Source of the DNA: Arthrobacter sp. Leaf234
GTDB lineage: Bacteria; Actinomycetota; Actinomycetes; Actinomycetales; Micrococcaceae
Length of the DNA stretch: 64,000 nucleotides
Assembly: GCF_001422665.1 (NCBI RefSeq)
Contig: NZ_LMLU01000001.1
Span: 1,452,732 to 1,516,731, forward strand
Direction of reading: 5' to 3'
Shown: piece after piece, positions 60,324-64,000 of the stretch
Layout of the letters: every line of letters begins with the position of its first letter
Numbering within the stretch: position 1 is the stretch's first letter
The notes under the pieces: generated by a model
The model's database searches: none
The model's input: only the letters and a program-made list of their open reading frames with translations
What the model was told of the DNA's origin: nothing
Translations under genes and position numbers: made by a program

Positions 60324-60329
60324 AGTCTA
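60324..60329 (-). promoter_or_regulatory. -10 element TAGACT for dapD
   Basis: TAGACT on the minus strand begins 13 nt before the dapD ATG. It lies in the 33-nt gap shared with the divergent dapE promoter. Confidence 0.5.
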
Positions 60330-60337
60330 CCGAGCGA

Positions 60338-60343
60338 TAGTGT
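60338..60343 (+). promoter_or_regulatory. -10 element TAGTGT for leaderless dapE mRNA
   Basis: TAGTGT starts exactly 12 nt before the dapE ATG at 60350 and 8 nt past the dapD TAGACT in the other direction. Confidence 0.5.
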
Positions 60344-60349
60344 TTGAGC

Positions 60350-61441
60350 ATGATTCAGACACCCTCCCCGGCGCTCGATCCGACCGCCGACGTGGCGCAC
60401 CTGACCGCACGCCTGATCGATCTCGAGAGCGTCTCGGGGGGCGAGCGCGGGATCGCCGACGCCATCGAGCAGGTCCTGCGGCCCCTCACGCACCTCGAGG
60501 TGGTGCGCGACGGCGACTGCGTGATGGCCCGCACCACCCTCGGGCGCGCCGAACGCGTGATCCTGGCCGGGCACATCGATACCGTCCCGCTGCCCACGGC
60601 GGGTGGATCCCGGGGTACGGTCCCCTCGACCTGGGACGGGGACGTCCTCTACGGGCGCGGCGCCACGGACATGAAGGGCGGGGTCGCGGTGCAGCTGGCA
60701 CTCGCGGCCGCCCTGACGGATCCGACGCGCGACATCACGTTCGTCTTCTACGACCACGAGGAGGTCGAGGCGTCCCTGAGCGGGCTCGGCCGCGTCGCGG
60801 CCTCCTTCCCGGACTGGCTCGTCGCGGATTTCGCCGTGCTGCTGGAACCTACGGACGGGACGGTCGAGGGCGGCTGCAACGGCACCGCCCGCTTCGACGT
60901 GCGCGTCGCGGGCCGCGCCTCGCACTCGGCCCGTGCCTGGATGGGCGTCAACGCCATCCACGGCGCGGCGGAGATCCTCGTGCGCCTGCGCGACCACGAG
61001 CCGGCGACCGTGCACGTCGACGGCCTGGACTACCGCGAGAGCCTCAACGCCGTGAAGATCGTCGGCGGGACCGCCGGCAACGTCATCCCGGACAGCGCGG
61101 TGATCGAGGTGAACTACCGGTTCGCCCCCGACAAGAGCCCGGAGCAGGCCGAGGAGTACGTGCGGGCGCTGCTCGAGGGGTTCGAGGTGGAGCGCACCGA
61201 CGCCGCTGCCGGGGCGCGTCCGGGACTGCAGCATCCCGCCGCCGCAGCCTTCGTCGCCGCCGTGGGGGCGGAGCCGAAACCCAAGTACGGCTGGACGGAC
61301 GTTGCACGGTTCAGTGCCCTCGGCGTGCCTGCGGTGAACTTCGGGCCGGGTGACGCGCTCCTCGCGCACACCGACGACGAGCACGTGCACGCCGACGCCG
61401 TCCGTGCGTGCCTCCGAGCGCTCACCACCTGGCTCTCCTGA
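60350..61441 (+). CDS. dapE: Succinyl-diaminopimelate desuccinylase
   Basis: 363 residues from ATG 60350 (a TTG 6 nt upstream is not supported; the TAGTGT -10 is 12 nt before the ATG). Removes succinate from N-succinyl-LL-DAP, giving LL-DAP. M20 dizinc peptidase fold: metal ligands in [13 protein letters not shown] (His), [11 protein letters not shown] (bridging Asp), YDHEEVEAS (catalytic Glu and metal Glu), and a C-terminal HTDDEHVH His. Dimerisation lid in between. Divergent from dapD with 33 nt between starts. Followed by three 12-nt repeats and an 18-bp hairpin. Confidence 0.95.
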   Translation: MIQTPSPALDPTADVAHLTARLIDLESVSGGERGIADAIEQVLRPLTHLEVVRDGDCVMARTTLGRAERVILAGHIDTVPLPTAGGSRGTVPSTWDGDVLYGRGATDMKGGVAVQLALAAALTDPTRDITFVFYDHEEVEASLSGLGRVAASFPDWLVADFAVLLEPTDGTVEGGCNGTARFDVRVAGRASHSARAWMGVNAIHGAAEILVRLRDHEPATVHVDGLDYRESLNAVKIVGGTAGNVIPDSAVIEVNYRFAPDKSPEQAEEYVRALLEGFEVERTDAAAGARPGLQHPAAAAFVAAVGAEPKPKYGWTDVARFSALGVPAVNFGPGDALLAHTDDEHVHADAVRACLRALTTWLS

Positions 61442-61477
61442 CAGCACCGTCGACAGCACCGTCGACAGCACCGACGA
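61442..61477 (+). repeat. 12-nt tandem repeat after dapE
   Basis: Three copies of CAGCACCGTCGA-type unit, the last with one change (CAGCACCGACGA), directly behind the dapE stop. No recognised function. Confidence 0.8.
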
Positions 61478-61514
61478 GGAAGGGCCCGGTTCTCCTGAAC
61501 CGGGCCCTTCCTCG
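61475..61514. terminator. 18-bp hairpin terminator between dapE and the glutamate importer
   Basis: Arms 61475-61492 and 61497-61514, 18 bp perfect, loop TCCT; core AAGGGCCCGGTTC. Sits between convergent genes and could serve both. Confidence 0.82.
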
Positions 61515-61565
61515 TCCGTGCCGCGTGCCCGGCCGGACAGGCCGGTCGCCGCAGCGTGGTGTGTG

Positions 61566-62435
61566 TCAGGTGGCGGCCGCCTCCGGCACGAGGGGTCCGG
61601 GCGCCACGGGCTTGCGGCCCTTCGTCCTGAAGCTCAGGAGGACCGACAGCCGGGTCGCGAGGGTCGACAGCGCGAAGTTGATGAGGATGAAGATCGCTGC
61701 CGCGACGAGCAGCGAGGGGATGACATTGCCCTCTCCGACGCCGAGCCGACGGGTGAACTGCAGCAGCTCGGGGTAGGTGATGATGAAGCCGAGCGCCGAG
61801 TCCTTCAGGATCACCACGAACTGGCTGACGAGCGCCGGCAGCATCGCGATGAGTGCCTGCGGCACCTCGATGTTCCGCAGCGACTGGTTGCGGGTCAGGC
61901 CGATCGCCATGCCCGCCTCGCGCTGGCCCCGGGGCAGGCCGTGGACGCCGGAGCGGACGAGTTCGGCGATCACGGAGCCGTTGTAGAGCGTGAGCGCGAC
62001 GACGACGGCGATCAGGGGCGCGTCCTGCGGCTTCACGGCGCCCGAGCTGCCGAGGGCGAGCCAGAAGAAGATCATCATCAGCAGGACGGGTACGGCCCGC
62101 AGCACCTCGACGACGGAACCGGCGACCGCGCGGATCGGTGCGGAGTGGGACAGGCGTCCCACGCCGAAGATCAGGCCGAACAGGACGGCCGTGACGATCG
62201 AGATCCCTGCGGCCTTCAGGGTGTTCACGAGACCGGGGAGGATGAAGAACTCCCAGGTGCGGGACTCCAGGAACGGTGTCCACATGCTCGCGGCGAGCTG
62301 GCCCTTGCCGGCCAGTGCCGACAGGATCCAGGCGAGGACGGCGACGGCGACGAGGACACCCACGATGTTGCCGATGAGGATGACACGCCGCGCGCGCGGA
62401 CCCGGTGCGTCGAAGAGGACCTGCTGCGCGCTCAT
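61566..62435 (-). CDS. Glutamate-type ABC importer, permease GluD-like
   Basis: 289 residues from ATG 62435, overlapping the upstream permease by 4 nt. Amino-acid-type (HisM/GltK-like) permease: first helix about 18-40, EAA loop [39 protein letters not shown] (about 175-212), C-terminal helix about 245-270 and an Arg/Lys-rich tail. Second membrane subunit of a polar amino acid importer. Gene order and sequence fit GluBCD of Corynebacterium-type glutamate uptake systems; the ATPase gene is expected beyond the right edge of the window. Confidence 0.9.
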   Translation of the reverse strand: MSAQQVLFDAPGPRARRVILIGNIVGVLVAVAVLAWILSALAGKGQLAASMWTPFLESRTWEFFILPGLVNTLKAAGISIVTAVLFGLIFGVGRLSHSAPIRAVAGSVVEVLRAVPVLLMMIFFWLALGSSGAVKPQDAPLIAVVVALTLYNGSVIAELVRSGVHGLPRGQREAGMAIGLTRNQSLRNIEVPQALIAMLPALVSQFVVILKDSALGFIITYPELLQFTRRLGVGEGNVIPSLLVAAAIFILINFALSTLATRLSVLLSFRTKGRKPVAPGPLVPEAAAT

Positions 62436-63109
62436 CGTGCCACCGCCAGTCTGCGTGAGGCCCACGTGGTGAGGAGCCCGATGGGAATCACCAGGATCAC
62501 GAACCCGAGGGCGAACGTGAGGAAGATGGGGATGACCAGGTCCGAACGGAACTCGATCATGGTCTTCATGAGTCCGGAGGACTCCGTGGCGACGGACCCC
62601 GCGGCGGCGACCGTCGAATTCTTGATGAGCGCGATCAGCACGTTCCCGAGCGGGGCGATGGCCCCACGGAACGCCTGCGGCAGGATGATCAGGCGCGCGG
62701 CGGGCAGGAAGCTCAGGCCGATGGCCCGGGCGGCTTCCGCCTGGCCGAGCGGGACGGTGTTGACGCCGCTGCGGATCGCCTCGCACACGAAGGCCGCGTG
62801 GTAGAGCGCGAGGCCCAGGATGGCGATCCGGAACAGGCTCGCGTTCAGATCGCTCGCCAGGCTGATCTGCATGACGGAGAACAGGCCGAGGAAACCGAAC
62901 GCGAGGATGATGGTCAGCGGCGTGTTGCGGAAGATGTTGACGTACGCCGCCCCGAACCACTGGAGGCTCGGGATCGGGGAGATGCGGAACAGGGCCAGCA
63001 CCGTACCGATGACGAGCGCGAAGATGGCCGCCCAGAACGACAGCTGGATGTTGACCCAGAACGCGGCGGGTACGTCATAGGTTTCGAACAGCGACAGGTA
63101 GTTCTCCAC
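62432..63109 (-). CDS. Glutamate-type ABC importer, permease GluC-like
   Basis: 225 residues. Short amino-acid-type permease: ENYLSLFETYDVPAAFWVNI at the N-terminus, about five helices, and EAA loop PLGQAEAARAIGLSFLPAARLIILPQAFRGAIAPL (about 125-159). The KNSTVAAAGSVAT segment precedes the last helices, as in other amino-acid permeases. Heterodimerises with the GluD-like permease. Follows the binding protein by 77 nt, which hold an imperfect 14-bp hairpin; translation of the next permease is coupled by a 4-nt overlap. Confidence 0.9.
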   Translation of the reverse strand: MENYLSLFETYDVPAAFWVNIQLSFWAAIFALVIGTVLALFRISPIPSLQWFGAAYVNIFRNTPLTIILAFGFLGLFSVMQISLASDLNASLFRIAILGLALYHAAFVCEAIRSGVNTVPLGQAEAARAIGLSFLPAARLIILPQAFRGAIAPLGNVLIALIKNSTVAAAGSVATESSGLMKTMIEFRSDLVIPIFLTFALGFVILVIPIGLLTTWASRRLAVAR

Positions 63110-63142
63110 GGTTCACCTCTTTCCTGGTGGGGAACATGGCAC

Positions 63143-63174
63143 GGGTGGGGCGGTCCATGCGGACCACCCCACCC
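63143..63174 (-). terminator. Imperfect hairpin between binding protein and permease of glutamate importer
   Basis: Arms 63143-63156 and 63161-63174, 14 bp with one mismatch, loop ATGC, no T-run. Probably stabilises the binding-protein mRNA and attenuates transcription into the permeases. Confidence 0.65.
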
Positions 63175-63186
63175 ATGGCAGCGATG

Positions 63187-64000
63187 CTAGGCGCAGGGCG
63201 CCGGGGTGGGCGGGTTGAGATCCGCGTTGAACTCGTAGTCGGCCCCTTCGGTGTTGCTCATGATCGCTTCCTCCCACGCGCCGTCCTCGATCATCTTCGT
63301 GATGGCCGCGTTGACCTCCTCGCAGCGCTCGGTGCTGCCCTTCGGCAGGCCGACACCGTAGTTCTCCTCCGAGAACGTGTTGCCGACGACCTTGAACTTG
63401 CCGGCGTTGGCCTCCTGCGCGGCGAGGCCGGCGAGGATGATGTCGTCGGTGGTGACGGCGTCGATCTGGCCGCCACCCATCGCCGTGACGCACTCGGCGT
63501 AGCCGGGCTGCTCGACCAGCTGGACACCGGGGTACTGGTCCTTGATCTTCTGCGCCGAGGTGGAGCCGGTGACCGAGCAGAGGTTCTTGCCCTCGAGGTC
63601 CTCGGGCCCGGTGATGTCGCTGTCGGTCGGGACGAGCAGGTCCTGGCCGGCCACGAAGTACGGTCCGCCGAAGTCGACGGTCTCCTTGCGGGTGTCCGTG
63701 ATGGAGTAGGTCGCGAAGATCATGTCGACCTGGTTGTTCGAGAGCAGGTTCTCGCGGTTGGCCGACGGCGCCTCGACGAACTCGATCTGGTCCTCGCCGA
63801 AGCCGAGTTCGTTCGCCACGTACGTCGCGACGTCGACGTCGAAGCCGGAGTAGGTGCCGCCCTCGTCGTAGCCGAGGCCCGGCTGGTCGAACTTGATGCC
63901 GATGCGGACCATCTCGCCGCCGGACTCGCCGCCCTCGCTCTCGGCGCTGTCTCCGCCACCACAGGCGGACAGTGTCAGTGCGGCCACCGCGGCCACCGCG
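63187..64000 (-). CDS. Glutamate-type ABC importer, binding protein, 5' end outside window
   Basis: About 270 residues visible; the true start lies beyond position 64000. The visible N-terminus has the end of a lipoprotein signal (ALTLSACGGGDS, lipobox SAC). Mature part is a family 3 amino-acid binding fold: VRIGIKFDQPGLGYDEGGTYSGFDVDVATYVANELGFG, IFATYSITDTRKETVDFGGPYFV, and DAVTTDDIILAGLAAQ near the hinge. Binds glutamate or a similar acidic amino acid outside the membrane; substrate inferred from operon type. Genes in order binding protein, permease GluC, permease GluD; an ATPase gene is expected further right. Confidence 0.9.
   Translation of the reverse strand, partial: AVAAVAALTLSACGGGDSAESEGGESGGEMVRIGIKFDQPGLGYDEGGTYSGFDVDVATYVANELGFGEDQIEFVEAPSANRENLLSNNQVDMIFATYSITDTRKETVDFGGPYFVAGQDLLVPTDSDITGPEDLEGKNLCSVTGSTSAQKIKDQYPGVQLVEQPGYAECVTAMGGGQIDAVTTDDIILAGLAAQEANAGKFKVVGNTFSEENYGVGLPKGSTERCEEVNAAITKMIEDGAWEEAIMSNTEGADYEFNADLNPPTPAPCA

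Noticed and set aside
61442-61477. Tandem 12-mers after dapE as a CRISPR or integration site
   Set aside because: Only three copies, no spacers, and placed at a gene end; a simple replication repeat.

Overview
This is a contiguous piece of a high-GC actinobacterial chromosome, most likely from the Micrococcaceae (Arthrobacter and relatives). Reasons: very high GC, many GTG starts, actinobacterial gene orders (FmdB zinc ribbon / 5-formyl-THF cyclo-ligase / galU / rimJ / membrane protein; typA ... fdxA / dapC; dapD back-to-back with dapE; a GluBCD-type glutamate importer), a CtaG/SURF1-type oxidase assembly gene, and DUF3817 beside guaA. Almost everything is chromosomal housekeeping or transport. 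No insertion sequence, phage gene, CRISPR array, tRNA or rRNA was found.

Layout. 1-2.5 kb (minus): a two-gene heteromeric ABC exporter, one half with a degenerate nucleotide-binding domain. 2.6-5.8 kb: SURF1, DUF3817, guaA. 5.9-9.9 kb: a 1361-residue DUF4011-type helicase/nuclease-like protein whose ATPase motifs are broken. 10-14.6 kb: SAF-domain protein, FmdB, 5-FCL, galU, rimJ and a membrane protein (moeA missing from its usual slot). 14.7-20 kb: a phosphotransferase-fold protein, an Lrp regulator with an AlaX tRNA-editing protein, an MFS transporter and an N-acetylglucosamine kinase-like protein. 20.3-23.9 kb: a four-gene glycine betaine/choline-type ABC importer. 24-27 kb: aminotransferase, PPK2, formate/nitrite-family channel. 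27.3-33.8 kb: xseB/xseA, membrane protein, ispH, rmuC, ychF. 33.9-36.5 kb (minus): a cluster with a small unknown protein, an rtcB gene reduced to its two ends, and a umuDC pair whose UmuD lacks both catalytic residues. 36.9-49.9 kb: two oligopeptide/dipeptide ABC importers in tandem, the first split by a reverse-strand PH-domain gene. 50-55 kb: typA, membrane protein, winged-helix regulator, small SH3-like protein, fdxA, dapC. 55-61.4 kb: gltA, galE, unknown protein, secreted lysozyme-like protein, dapD and dapE. 61.5-64 kb (minus): glutamate-type ABC importer, cut by the window end.

How parts fit together. dapC, dapD and dapE supply three steps of the succinylase branch of lysine/meso-diaminopimelate synthesis. 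galU and galE connect glucose-1-phosphate to UDP-glucose and UDP-galactose. SURF1 serves the respiratory oxidase; xseAB, rmuC and umuDC handle DNA repair. About a quarter of the window encodes ABC importers for osmolytes, peptides and amino acids.

The main regulatory theme is a TAnnnT hexamer whose first base lies exactly 12 nt (sometimes 13-14) before the start codon. It precedes about 16 genes on both strands and implies widespread leaderless mRNAs. The most unusual coding features are the catalytically dead UmuD, the DUF4011 protein with lost ATPase lysine but retained nuclease-like motifs, the exporter half without a Walker A, and the internally deleted rtcB next to an unrecognised 104-residue protein.
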